Source of the DNA: Ephydatia muelleri
Taxonomy: Eukaryota > Porifera > Demospongiae > Spongillida > Spongillidae
Direction: 5' to 3'
Assembly (NCBI GenBank): GCA_013339895.1
Contig: JABACO010000047.1
Span: forward strand, 1 to 64,000
Length of the DNA: 64,000 bases
Made by a program: the position numbers and the translations under genes. The notes under the pieces are model-generated. The model did no database searches, was not told the origin of the DNA, and saw only the letters and a list, made by a program, of their open reading frames with translations. Of this stretch, positions 1-13,390 are shown one piece after another; the first letter of the stretch is position 1, and each line of letters starts with the position of its first letter.

Positions 1-2334
<2,334 letters not shown>

Positions 2335-2429
2335 TACTCGGTTCCAATGATGCAATACTCGTCAGAATTGCACGGAGCGCTTCATTTCGAGTTGCATAAT
2401 TCAAACGGATTACAATTCAAATATCAACA
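2335..2429. promoter_or_regulatory. Probable bidirectional promoter ACAT1/ZMYND10
   Basis: Only about 75-95 bases separate the divergent start codons of ACAT1 (2334 or 2355, minus) and ZMYND10 (2430, plus), so both 5' UTRs and core promoters must fit here or overlap. No TATA box is evident. This is inferred from gene layout only. Confidence 0.45.
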
Positions 2430-2964
2430 ATGTCTGTGTAAGCACAGTTGCATAGTTTTCTTTTGTCTGTTTTTTTTTTAAAACGTTCGTTTTGCAGAAC
2501 CGTAGACCCAGCATTGTTCCCTGCAGAAGCAGAGCGGTACGTAGAAGAGCTGTGCTCATTCGATATTTCCGACATAGGCAGTGCAAGGTTCGGTTGGCGC
2601 TGGATTCTATCAGTTTAAAATACGTACTGCTGGCGACTTTTTTGCAGCTGGTTTCTGCAAAGAGAGAGACTGGAAAAACTTGCCATTCAGGTAAACAGTT
2701 TTCGCCTCATTTTGTCCACTTGTGTGACTTGGTATCTTGGTATGGGGCTTATCCGCAGGCTGTTTACAACTTGACTCAACAGGTCGATGAATTTGTCAAA
2801 GAATTTTTAATTTCTCACAACAAGGTCAGAAGAGGTTGTTTGTTTATGAGTTCACGGAATCAATCCCATAGTAATTGTGAATCTTCACACACACACACAC
2901 ATACACACACACACACACACCATGCACACACACCATGCACACACACGCACACACACACCACATG

Positions 2965-3061
<97 letters not shown>

Positions 3062-6000
3062 TTAGATCCCAGTGTTAGCCCATGAGCTATTAAGTGTGGA
3101 GCTATGGAAGAGCAATGTCTTTCCTCTCATGCTGGAAGACTCTAATGAACCAAAGACTGGCTTCCCAACGTACCTCGTGGTATGTCCTTTCAGCTAATTC
3201 TAGTGGCTATTCTTGATTTAGGAGCCCTTTATATTCAAGTATAACACCGTGAGAATGGATATGACTTGTATTAGACCAGCATCCACTATTATGAGGGGGG
3301 TGTGGTCACATGCGGACACAGTGTTTCAGACCTGGGTTGTTATATCAAGGTTGTAGTGGGTGCACTTTATTGGTGCTGCAGTTACCCTGGATACAATGTG
3401 TAGTGCTGCAGTTACCCTGGATACAATGTGTGGTGCTGCAGTTACCCTGGATACAATGTGTGGTGCTGCAGTTACCATGGATACAATGTGTGGTGCTGCA
3501 GTTACCCTGGATACAATGTGTGGTGCTGCAGTTACCTAGATACGGTACAATCCTGAGTTGTGATAGGAGGGTACTCTCATAGCTGGTTAGGAGTGGAGGG
3601 GGAGGTGTGGTTAGTGGAGAGGGTGTGATTTGTGGAGGGAATGGTATTTGGGATTGCAATGAAATACTAAGTGTGAGAAGTACAACCATGTTCTTACTTC
3701 CATGCCTCTCTGTACAAAGGGCACTGCTGTTTCTGTCATGACACATTCAATTGCTATTGAAGACTTTTTAGTTCTTGATCATATTGGTGTTGACTTGTGT
3801 TGATTTTTTTGTTTTCTTTGTCTTTGTTTTGTTTGTTGTTTTGTGTGTATGTGTGTGTTTGTGTGTGTATGATGTTATGTATGTGCAGCTGGTCTGTGCC
3901 TTTGTCCCCCTTTTGATGTATTGAGAAGACAAGGTATTACCTTCCACAGCTATATCATGAAGCCACACTTGTTGATCTGCTTCAAGCAGCTCTTTACTAT
4001 CAGGTGGGCATTATATACCTCCATTCCTTCTCAGCATCCCTCCCCTACCCCACCCCTTGTCTCCAGGAGTCATGTGGGGAGGTTGAGGGATGCATCATTG
4101 ATCTGGTGGACTATTGCCACCGGAGACTGACAGAGCTTGTTGCCACTACTAGCACATACTGTGGTATTGAGGAGATAAAGACGCAGCCACATGAAGGGCA
4201 ACATAGCATAATTAAGGTGAAGTTGACTGCTACAATGTCTGTACCATTGCTGGTTGATTGTGTGGTTGTGCACTTGTGTTTTGGAGCTATTCTGCAATTT
4301 TCATTTGGTACTAACTTATTTTGACCAGTTCAGGTTTAAATACTCATCACTGCTTATTCTCCAATTTTTTTCAAAAACGAAATATTAAAAAAACTGGACT
4401 AGATGTGTGGCCTGCTAACGATAGATCACCTTTGCTGATGAGCTCATGCAATAACTGACCTTTGAAGCAGATTTTGTTATGAAAACTCATCTTATTTCTA
4501 TTAGATTTGCACCTTTACAAAGATCTTATCTCTCACTAGGAACTTGATCAGCAGAAAAAAGACTTGCAGTTTGGTGTGTGCCTAAAAGCAATCTCCTTGG
4601 CAACATACATCGTAGATCACCTTGAATCGTATGCATTGCATTGCGCCCAACAGTTTCCTACCGTGCTGATGACTTCCTCCGCACTCCTCTCGCTACAGGT
4701 TACCTCTTGGGGTTACCACCAGGCTGCTCAACACCCATGGTGAGTTGGGCAGAACTGGGGACTGGTGTATGATGACATTCAATTGTATTTGTATGGATCT
4801 TACAGTTGTAACCAACATCAACCTTAGGGTTTTAAACCACCGTAGTTGTAACCAGCATCAACCTTAGGTTTTAAACCACCACAGTTCAACCTTAGGTTTT
4901 AAACCACCGTAGTTGTAACCAACATCAACCACCACAGTTTAGAATAGTACAGATTTTCAGTATAAATTCCATTGATGACACAACTTTGAGTTGCAGTGCG
5001 TATGTCACGAAGGTTTAGTAGCATTACCTACACACTGACTAGTAGCATTACCTACACACTGGCTAGTAGCATTACCTACACACTGACTAGTAGCATTACC
5101 TACACACTGACTAGTAGCATTACCTACACACTGACTAGTAGCATTACCTACACACTGGCTAGTAGCATTACTTACACACTGGCTAGTAGCATTACCTACA
5201 CACTGACTAGTAGCATTACCTACACACTGGCTAGTAGCATTACCTACACACTGACTAGTAGCATTACTTACACACTGGCTAGTAGCATTACCTACACACT
5301 GGCTAGTAGCATTACCTACACACTGGCTAGTAGCATTACCTACACACTGACTAGTAGCATTACCTACACACTGGCTAGTAGCATTACCTACACACTGACT
5401 AGTAGCATTACTTACACACTGACTAGTAGCATTACCTACACACTGGCTAGTAGCATTACCTACACACTGGGTAGTAGCATTACTTACACACTGGCTAGTA
5501 GCATTACCTACACACTGACTAGTAGCATTACCTACACACTGGCTAGTAGCATTACCTACACACTGGCTAGTAGCATTACCTACACACTGACTAGTAGCAT
5601 TACCTACACACTGACTAGTAGCATTACTTACACACTGGCTAGTAGCATTACTTACACACTGGCTAGTAGCATTACCTACACACTGGCTAGTAGCATTACC
5701 TACACACTGGCTAGTAGCATTACCTACACACTGGCTAGTAGCATTACCTACACACTGACTAGTAGCATTACCTACACACTGGCTAGTAGCATTACCTACA
5801 CACTGACTAGTAGCATTACCTACACACTGACTAGTAGCATTACCTACACACTGGCTAGTAGCATTACCTACACACTGGCTAGTAGCATTACTTACACACT
5901 GGCTAGTAGCATTACCTACACACTGGCTAGTAGCATTACCTACACACTGACTAGTAGCATTACCTACACACTGGCTAGTAGCATTACCTACACACTGACT

Positions 6001-7879
6001 AGTAGCATTACCTACACACTGGCTAGTAGCATTACCTACACACTGACTAGTAGCATTACCTACACACTGGCTAGTAGCATTACCTACACACTGGCTAGTA
6101 GCATTACTTACACACTGGCTAGTAGCATTACCTACACACTGACTAGTAGCATTACCTACACACTGGCTAGTAGCATTACTTACACACTGGCTAGTAGCAT
6201 TACCTACACACTGGCTAGTAGCATTACCTACACACTGACTAGTAGCATTACCTACACACTGACTAGTAGCATTACCTACACACTGGCTAGTAGCATTACC
6301 TACACACTGGCTAGTAGCATTACCTACACACTGGCTAGTAGCATTACCTACACACTGGCTAGTAGCATTACCTACACACTGACTCACTGTATGTCGTTAA
6401 CCTAAAGTATGTAATTTGCTTGCTGTATAAACAACCAAATTGTTTGCATTGTAAATTTGCTGAATTTTCAGTAGATTGAAAATGAAGTTATAATGTCCAT
6501 AGAATGATATCTGTAGTCTATATCATTGTGTGAAGACATTGCTGGTCTATGCTGTCTGAAAATTGGCTTGAGTTGTGTCAAAGAAACTCACAATGTCTTA
6601 TAAAGCTAGCACAAAGGAAGCTCTGAATTGACTTTTGTTAGTAGGCCAGATGTGTAATGTCCCATATTGCAGACAACACAATATTAATTGTAGAAAGCAA
6701 CTGTCATATCATGATCACTGTCACCTGTGTCATCTGTTCACAAACAGATATACCCTGCGTTCTGGTGAATATTCTTCAGAGTGCACCTTGGACAAGAACA
6801 GGAGACAAAGGTGTGTGAACACTGCCACCAAGTATATATGTGTATACGCACCACACAGACACTTGAGAGTGTGTACGGTGTGTCATAGTGTACGCACCAC
6901 ACAGACACTTGAGAGTGTGTATGGGGTGTCATAGTGTACGCACCACACAGACACTTGAGAGTGTGTACGGGGTGTCATAGTGTACGCACCACACAGGGGA
7001 GACACTCAAGTACAATGAAGCAGGACGGTGGGTGGAGGTGGCATCATCCGAGCGATTGAGGCTTACAAAAACGGAGGGGCAGATCTGGTTAACGTTGTAT
7101 CACCTCCTGATGGACCCACAGTGCCAGCAGAAGTACGAGTTCAACCAACACAACAAAGGGTGCATCCTTAAGGTACTTGACAACATGACACGTAGTGGTT
7201 ATTTGACTACCACTCTCCTGGACAGCTCCGCACTTACCTGAATGAGCCACTACTGGAGCAGATCCCCCAGCTGGCTGGCCTGCAGCGCTACCTGGAGCAG
7301 CTATCCTTCATGGAGCCACCTCACACAAAGAGGGACATTCTTCTGGAGCAGGTTCCGGTCATCTACGAGACGCTACAGGCCAGCAGCATGGGGAGGTGGC
7401 CATTGTTAGCTAAGAGACACAAGCAGGTCTTGCTCTACCCCACTGAAGAGGACCTCAGGGGGTTAGCCAAAAGGTGGGGGACCTCGGGGCTAGCCAAAAG
7501 GTGGGGAGCTCAGGGGGCTAGCCAAAAGATGGGGACCTCAGGGGGCTAGCCTAAAGGAGGGGAGCTCTCCTGGTTTGGGGGGGGGGGTAAATTAGTGCAA
7601 TTTGACCTCCATTTCCACCTTGCAGGTGGGTAGACTCCTGCAACATGGACCTCATGGAGGCCCTGGTCACTGGTCCTCCCAGGTGTGCCCTGTGTGGCCA
7701 GGAAGCCAGCAAGAGGTGTTCAAAGTGCAAGGGGGAGTGGTATTGTGGCAGGTATGATACTCAGACCACACCCACTTCCTTCTACTCACATCCTCCTCTT
7801 GCATGATAGAGAATGTCAGGTCAAGCACTGGAAGAAGCATAAGTCTGTGTGTGAACTAATGGCAGTTACTGCCAGCTAA
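2430..7879 (+). CDS. ZMYND10: Zinc finger MYND domain protein 10, dynein arm assembly factor
   Basis: ZMYND10 is a cytoplasmic factor needed to pre-assemble axonemal dynein arms of motile cilia. Fourteen exons close in frame to 445 residues (human about 440): 2430-2437, 2498-2587, 2648-2690, 2759-2824, 3066-3179, 3950-4003, 4067-4216, 4540-4628, 4699-4739, 6748-6810, 6997-7172, 7226-7473, 7626-7751, 7810-7879. The first exon holds only MSV plus part of a codon. Family motifs include LFPAEAERYVEEL, ELLSVELWKSNVFP, IIDLVDYCHRRLTELVA, IPCVLVNILQSAPW and EGQIWLTLYHLLMDP. The C-terminal MYND zinc finger reads CALCGQEASKRCSKCKGEWYC, then CQVKHWKKHKSVC, with all zinc ligands present. Intron 9 (4740-6747) hosts a 24-bp minisatellite, and the exon 12 donor is tandemly duplicated. 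A gene of this type implies motile flagella. Confidence 0.95.
2886..3059. repeat. CA microsatellite
   Basis: An imperfect (CA)n tract of about 170 bases lies in ZMYND10 intron 4 and ends just before the acceptor at 3065, so it forms much of the 3' intron. Confidence 0.95.
3374..3537. repeat. 30-bp minisatellite
   Basis: About 5.5 copies of a 30-bp unit containing GTGCTGCAGTTACCCTGG lie in ZMYND10 intron 5. The unit length is a multiple of three and leaves open frames on both strands; these are not considered genes. Confidence 0.93.
5011..6386. repeat. 24-bp minisatellite, about 57 copies
   Basis: The unit AGTAGCATTACCTACACACT+GGCT repeats about 57 times inside ZMYND10 intron 9, with only a few variant positions (C/T at one site, GGCT versus GACT at another). 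Because 24 is divisible by three, both strands have an open frame of about 460 codons, encoding (SSITYTLA)n on plus and (SQCVGNAT)n on minus. The flanking ZMYND10 exons make intronic DNA the best interpretation. Confidence 0.96.
6845..6995. repeat. 46-bp tandem repeat
   Basis: About three copies of a unit starting GTACGCACCACACAGACACT lie in ZMYND10 intron 10. The last copy supplies the acceptor of exon 11: CACACAG, with the exon from 6997. Confidence 0.85.
7452..7556. repeat. Tandem duplication of ZMYND10 exon 12 donor
   Basis: A roughly 28-bp unit (GACCTCAG..GGCTAGCCAAAAG..GTGGGG) occurs about four times. The first copy is the true end of exon 12, with its donor at 7474. The next copy keeps an AAAAG|GTGGGG pseudo-donor, and the later copies are mutated (AAAAGATGG, AAAGGAGG). 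Confidence 0.85.
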
Positions 7880-8060
7880 ATAGTTGTGTGTGTGTGTGTG
7901 TGTGTGTTGTGTGACACTCACAGTGTGCATGTTGAGCCTCAGGACTCTTCTTTTAAACGGAGCTAGAAGTGTGAATCGTTTGTCACTGTTGCATTGGCGC
8001 CTTACAATGACCGTATATTTATCTATAATACCAAAATATACGTACTCTCCGTATCATCTA

Positions 8061-9035
8061 ATGGAGAAGCTTGCGTTGCACGTACTACTTTTGTCTTCCA
8101 CAGCGTACTGCTGGTCGCAACAGTATGGAGACGCGGCATCCACCAATTACGTACCCTATCAGGGACCCGTCATCGTAGGTTGGAATTACACGACTCCTCC
8201 ATTTCCCTCCCTAACATCCCCTGCTGTGTCGAGTGAAGGCACCATATTTTATCCTCTTAGATCAAATGTTGTAGCCATACTTTCAAATGGTACGATACTG
8301 TGGAATAGCGGGGGTGGCACCAGATGGAAATGCTTACTTGACGAATGTGGTGTTGGCTGACTGGGTTCAACTTGTCATTGTTGGAGCATCTTGGGTTGAA
8401 GGCAATACGTACTTGCAGATTGTGGCACTACACGCGCAGAACGGGAGTGTTGCCTGGACCTCACTACAAAACGATTTGTACCACTCCACTAGTATCTGCG
8501 TGTCACAGACGAGTAACGCGGTTTATTTAGGAGGATTCGACAAAAGAACATTTGCCGCTTTGAGCTTGAAGGATGGGTCATTATTGTGGGAGAACAGAGA
8601 CATTTACCTTCTCGGGCTTTTCATGCAAACAAAAATTGGGTCCCGATCTTCTGGGGTGGACGAGGAAGTTGTTCTGCTGCCAACTGATCCATTTGACGGA
8701 TCTGGCGGGAAAGGGCGTCTCTTTTCATATGAACTAGATTCGTCGGGAAAGACGTATTGGTCTGTTGACGTTGGATTTGACGAAGGAGCGCTTTTTGCCT
8801 TTTCAACATTTGGAGTCATTTTTGGGTTTGATGGTACGGGGGGCGGCGCCGGTGGTATGAAGACCTTCGGTATAAATGCAAGTAGAGGTGACGTCATCTT
8901 CAGTAACTTCGGCTTTTGTAACCCTGTCGCTCAAAATAGCGGACCAGCTGTTGACATTTACGGTTATGCGTACTACAGGTGATTTCATTTCTCTCGGCAT
9001 GTGTGTATCATGCACTTTATGTTGCAATCTTCCCT

Positions 9036-9078
<43 letters not shown>

Positions 9079-9387
9079 AGCTGTGGAAACCAAGCTTATT
9101 CGGTATATCCGAATGGCTCTTTGAGATGGATATCTGAAGTATACGGAGAACCCAATCCATATTTCTCCATCAGTCCATCCCTTCACCCAGGAGGCTTGCT
9201 GTATTTCATTCACAGCAATGAAAGCGTCCTTATAGCGCTGTCTACTCAGGATGGCTTACTTCATAAGTGGTACGAAATAACATCCTTGCCATATTTCGAA
9301 CCACCAATAATTGTGGGCGATAGCATGATTTATCTGTTCGGCTTTGCCGAAAGCAGCATCGTGATGTATCCATTGGTAATTACATAA
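8061..9387 (+). CDS. Secreted PQQ-type beta-propeller repeat protein
   Basis: Two exons, 8061-8978 and 9081-9387, give about 407 residues. The start chosen (MEKLALHVLLLSSTAYCW) is a signal peptide; an in-frame ATG at 8007 is an alternative. The mature part is made of blades with the pattern AL..(D)G...W, for example AILSNGTILWN, ALHAQNGSVAWTS, ALSLKDGSLLWEN, VYPNGSLRWISE and ALSTQDGLLHKW. This pattern is typical of quinoprotein (PQQ/BamB-like) propellers. It may bind ligands outside the cell, but the function is unknown. The reading frame shifts by one at a GGGGG run near 8310-8316; removing one G restores NSG-VAPDGNAYL, so a homopolymer error is likely. The intron acceptor is preceded by about 42 C residues. 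MTCH2 starts 59 bases after the stop. Confidence 0.75.
9037..9078. repeat. Poly-C tract serving as polypyrimidine tract
   Basis: About 42 consecutive C residues sit directly before the AG acceptor of the PQQ gene's only intron (8979-9080). Confidence 0.9.
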
Positions 9388-9445
9388 TTTTTATGTAAAT
9401 GAAACTTTCACGTGCTCTATCGCGTGATCGTAACGGCGAGGAGGG

Positions 9446-10507
9446 ATGAGCTCCGAGGCTACACAAGAGGATAGAGAAAATGTAACACGGCGCAGATCCG
9501 GAGGGCATGTCGGAGGTGCCACAGAGGATCCCGGGGAGGCTCTACTGAAAGGCGTCCAAAACCTTATTCCTGTACAGACAAAGCGGGAAACAAATCCGGG
9601 GGTTTTCGGTGCACTGACCAAAGCAGTCTCTGCTTCTCTGTTTTTTCACCCTTATCAATTCGGCCAAACACTCATACAGCTAGGCTACGAACCAGTTCTG
9701 CCATCTCGAAGATACAGTTTCGTTTTTAGAGAGTATATGCTTTATCATCCGGGCATTATCGGTTACTCTCGTGCGATCATCCGGTCCGATGGTTGGCGAG
9801 CATTGTATCGTGGTCTGGGGGCATCCATAGTGTACAACTTCATCAATATTGGGGCAGAGAGCATCATCGAACCCTGGGTGAGCGCAGCAGTCGACAAGCT
9901 TCCATTGTCAGTTGTGGAGAGCGGTACCGATGTACCAGACACGGAGGAAAACGTTAGTACTGTCAGAGCTGTAGCCGTCCGTGGACTGAAGTATTTTGTA
10001 GTGAGCACGTGTACCAGAACGCTTGTGAGGCTTGCAGCCCACCCGTTTGAAGTAATTTTAGTACGTGCTATAGCCCAGCATGTCACCAAGCAAGATATGT
10101 TCAGTTCAGTCTGGGGTAGCATGAAGACCATCTATCAAAATGAGGGATTTGCAGGCTTTTATGCTGGATTTGTGCCAGCATGTATAAGTATAGTGGTCCA
10201 TTCTGCTGTGCAGACAATGATCTGGATTGCCTGTGAAAGTGCAGCGTTGTACATCACTACAAAATTGGGTCAGGTGATGCTCAAGCTGTGCTTGGAGGTC
10301 CCACTGTTCATCTATCTTCCTCGTACCTACTCTTACCCATACCAACTGGTGTCCAGGACCATGATGGTTAGTAGCTGTGGCCTCAATATCGACTTGCCTG
10401 CGTTCCAGTCTTACAGAGACTGCTACAATCACCTGAGTGCTTCAAAGCTCCTGTACAGAGGCTCTGCGATACTCTTCCCAAGATTTGTAGCACGTGATCA
10501 TCCATAG
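9446..10507 (+). CDS. MTCH2: Mitochondrial carrier homolog 2 (outer-membrane insertase)
   Basis: A single uninterrupted exon of 353 codons. It resembles MTCH1/MTCH2, divergent SLC25-like proteins of the mitochondrial outer membrane involved in tail-anchored protein insertion and apoptosis. Landmarks are FHPYQFGQTLIQLGYEPVLP, HPGIIGYSRAIIRSDGWRAL with YRGLGAS, AAHPFEVILVRAIAQH, TIYQNEGFAGFYAGFVPAC and a degenerate third repeat with YPYQLVSRTMMV. The N-terminal 50 residues are polar and unlike carriers. It is about 50 residues longer than human MTCH2, mainly in that N-terminus. A CACGTG box (9409-9414) lies in the 59-base gap after the PQQ gene stop. The 3' end is followed by AATAAA near 10599. 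Confidence 0.9.
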   Translation: MSSEATQEDRENVTRRRSGGHVGGATEDPGEALLKGVQNLIPVQTKRETNPGVFGALTKAVSASLFFHPYQFGQTLIQLGYEPVLPSRRYSFVFREYMLYHPGIIGYSRAIIRSDGWRALYRGLGASIVYNFINIGAESIIEPWVSAAVDKLPLSVVESGTDVPDTEENVSTVRAVAVRGLKYFVVSTCTRTLVRLAAHPFEVILVRAIAQHVTKQDMFSSVWGSMKTIYQNEGFAGFYAGFVPACISIVVHSAVQTMIWIACESAALYITTKLGQVMLKLCLEVPLFIYLPRTYSYPYQLVSRTMMVSSCGLNIDLPAFQSYRDCYNHLSASKLLYRGSAILFPRFVARDHP

Positions 10508-11397
10508 TCTGCATAGCATATTTTAGACATTAAAAAGATCTACTATTGATTCAGGATTGTGTTAGATCTTGTGCATCTGTGCAAAAAAAAAAGTTTAAAA
10601 ATAAATGAGTGATCACAAATGCTTATATGTGTCATCTTTCGTATAGTTCGCGAATGATCTTGATGCTAGCGGCATATCTTTGCTGGTTGACCAGAGAGGC
10701 TTGTTTCCATCTTTGGGGAGGGGGTTAAATGTTACAGTAAGGTTATGTAAACACACCTAAGAGAAAGATAATTGAAGGTGTTCTCACACACCTTGCACGT
10801 GTATCTGTCCATTTCTTAATATTCTGCTCTCTCAGTACTTGTAAGTCTTCTTCCTGCAAGGATGTGTGTTTGACACAAGTCACTACAAGATTGTGGGCAT
10901 TAGCTGTTCAATAGATCATTATTTCTACCAGCAAGCACTCATATATCCCACCATCTCATACTATGATGCACAGAGCCCATAAACTGACCCACGGTATGTC
11001 TCTGGAAGAGTACACAGCAGATATTTTGAGTGGTTGTGATTCTTGCCTAATAAGAGGGAGTGGTGATGGAAGCCTGGAGGGAGAGGGGGAGGGAGAGAGG
11101 GAGGATGGAGAGGGGAGCAGGCTCACGTTAACAAATAAGCAGGATACAACAATATCCATAGATGCCATTATGTGTGTGTGGTAGCTAACATGACATGTAA
11201 TCATATGCTGGCTCGGATTTCAACAGCGTGTTCCAATAATCCGCTATTCTACTTCGAGCCTGACTTACTTTATTTAGTAGTTGAGAAATAAATAGTGAAA
11301 AGACGACATAGGACATAGCACATCCAAAATGGTTAGTTTAGCTCAAGATATACTTTGCAGTGAATTGTAATACAATGACCCAGTCACTAGTTGCCCT

Positions 11398-11949
11398 GAA
11401 GTTGTGCCCCTGTACTGTAGTGAAGGTGTGCCCCTGTACTGTAATGAAGGTGTGCCCCTCTACTGTAGTGAAGGTGTGCCCCTGTACTGTAGTGAAGGTG
11501 TGCCCCTCTACTGTAGTGAAGGTGTGCCCCTGTACTGTAGTGAAGGTGTGCCCCTGTACTGTAGTGAAGGTGTGCCCCTGTACTGTAGTGAAGGTGTGCC
11601 CCTCTACTGTAGTGAAGGTGTGCCCCTCTACTGTAGTGAAGGTGTGCCCCTGTACTGTAGTGAAGGTGTGCCCCTGTACTGTAGTGAAGGTGTGCCCCTG
11701 TACTGTAGTGAAGGTGTGCCCCTGTACTGTAATGAAGGTGTGCCCCTCTACTGTAGTGAAGGTGTGCCCCTGTACTGTAGTGAAGGTGTGCCCCTCTACT
11801 GTAGTGAAGGTGTGCCCCTCTACTGTAGTGAAGGTGTGCCCCTGTACTGTAATGAAGGTGTGCCCCTCTACTGTAGTGAAGGTGTGCCCCCTGTACTGTA
11901 GTGAAGGTGTGCCCCTCTACTGTAGTGAAGGTGTGCCCCTCTACTGTAG
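11398..11949. repeat. 24-bp minisatellite, about 23 copies
   Basis: The unit CTGTAGTGAAGGTGTGCCCC+TGTA repeats about 23 times, with CTCTA/TGTA and AGTG/AATG variants. Two plus-strand frames stay open only because the unit is 24 bp. Confidence 0.95.
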
Positions 11950-12554
11950 CTCTTTAAAATTACTTATTACAACGTTGTACTGTTCCATACTGGAAGGAGT
12001 TAAATCAGTTCTGTCCCTATAGAACGTCACATCACTATTATCAGATGTAATGTTAATGAACAAATTACTTGAAGGCTAGTCACATTGCAAATAGTTTAGT
12101 TAATAAAAGATGCAATTCACAAAGTAAAAGATGCAAATAAACACATGATCCATGGGGACCCCTAGTCCCTCCCAGCTTAGCTTTACATGCACAATCCAAG
12201 ATATGTGCATGTGTATGTGTGTGTGGATGTGTATGGATGTGTTGCGTGTGCATGTGTATGTGTGTGCATGTGTATGTGTGTGCACATGGATACATGTGTT
12301 TACCTGTAAACTCCAAAGTCAAACTGGTCATGTTCGTGGCTCTGCTGTGAAAAATTTATGAATGAATAAAAAGTATGACTATATGTAGTATGGAGCTGAA
12401 GCTTGCAGGTCATGTGCAGTGACACGCAATTGCAGTTACCACATTATTCCAAATCAAGTTGTAGTGGTGACAATATAACAATATCTTTGGTAAAAAATGA
12501 TGTGTTAATAAGGCCCTCCCCAAATGGCTCTAAATACCAATAGATGCGCTAGGG

Positions 12555-12895
12555 AAGGGGTGTGGCCAAAGGTGCCTTAGGGTGTGGCCAAAGGTGCCTT
12601 AGGGTGTGGCCAAAGGTGCCTTAGGGTGGGGCCAAAGGTGCATTAGGGTGTGGCCAAAGGTGCCTTAGGGTGTGGCCAAAGGTGCCTTACGGTGGGGCCA
12701 AAGGTGCCTTACGGTGGGGCCAAAGGTGCATTAGGGTGTGGCCAAAGGTGCCTTAGGGTGTGGCCAAAGGTGCCTTAGGGTGGGACCAAAGGTGCCTTAG
12801 GGTGTGGCCAAAGGTGTGTTAGGGTGGGGCCAAAGGTGCGTTAGGGTGGGGCCAAAGGTGCCTTAGGGTGGGGCCAAAGGTGCATTAGGGTGGTG
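12555..12895. repeat. 22-bp minisatellite
   Basis: About 15 copies of a unit TTAGGGTGTGGCCAAAGGTG+CC, with GGGG/TGTGG variants. It contains TTAGGG but is not a telomeric array, because the unit is 22 bp and interstitial. Confidence 0.93.
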
Positions 12896-13187
12896 CAGAA
12901 GGCGCTGCATGTGTCAAATTTCACCCGTCTCCCTCCCATCACCTCCTCTCCCTCCTGGACACTTTTACGATATTTGTTGGGGTGGGGATGGGATGGAGGG
13001 GCCATAGGATAGTGTGCTGGAGCAAGGTACAGGAAGAGTATTTAGGGTGGACCAAAGGCCGTTAGGGTTTAGGGTGTCGCCGAAGGTAATTCCACCAGTC
13101 AAAAAACTTTTTCAGTGAATACCACCAAGTCGCAGAGGTGCCTTCTGCACCACATTGAAACGCCTAGCGTTGACTAGGGAATAAGTA

Positions 13188-13303
13188 ATTAGGTGGGCCG
13201 AAGGCCTCTTAGGTTTAGGGTGGGCTGAAGGCCTCTTAGGTTTAGGGTGGGCTGAAGGCCTCTTAGGTTTAGGGTGGGCTGAAGGCCTCTTAGGTTTAGG
13301 GTA
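13188..13303. repeat. 27-bp tandem repeat
   Basis: Four copies of CTTAGGTTTAGGGTGGGCTG+AAGGCCT. The minus strand reads (PKPKRPSAH)n; there is no other support for coding. Confidence 0.9.
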
Positions 13304-13390
13304 CGCGTGCCGAAAGTGCATGGACCAGGTCAACTTTTCACCCACATTCCGAATTCAGTCGTAAAACACCCTTCCCTCATCCCCAGCTTT

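Larger units (their letters stand above)
10508..13390. other. Gene-poor stretch with three minisatellites
   Basis: No supported gene was found between MTCH2 and LIN37. Short open frames (for example 10963-11184 plus) lack recognisable motifs or splice context. The stretch is dominated by the 24-bp, 22-bp and 27-bp arrays listed separately and a GT-rich patch near 12200-12300. Confidence 0.6.

Noticed and set aside
4996-6405. Long (SSITYTLA)n and (SQCVGNAT)n open frames
   Set aside because: They are by-products of a 24-bp minisatellite inside ZMYND10 intron 9; the flanking exons join in phase across it.
10956-11204. LIN37 C-terminal exon on the minus strand
   Set aside because: No W-rich helix or phase-compatible acceptor could be found in this frame.
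12555-12895. Interstitial telomere repeat (TTAGGG)
   Set aside because: TTAGGG occurs once per 22-bp unit, not in tandem; it is an ordinary minisatellite.
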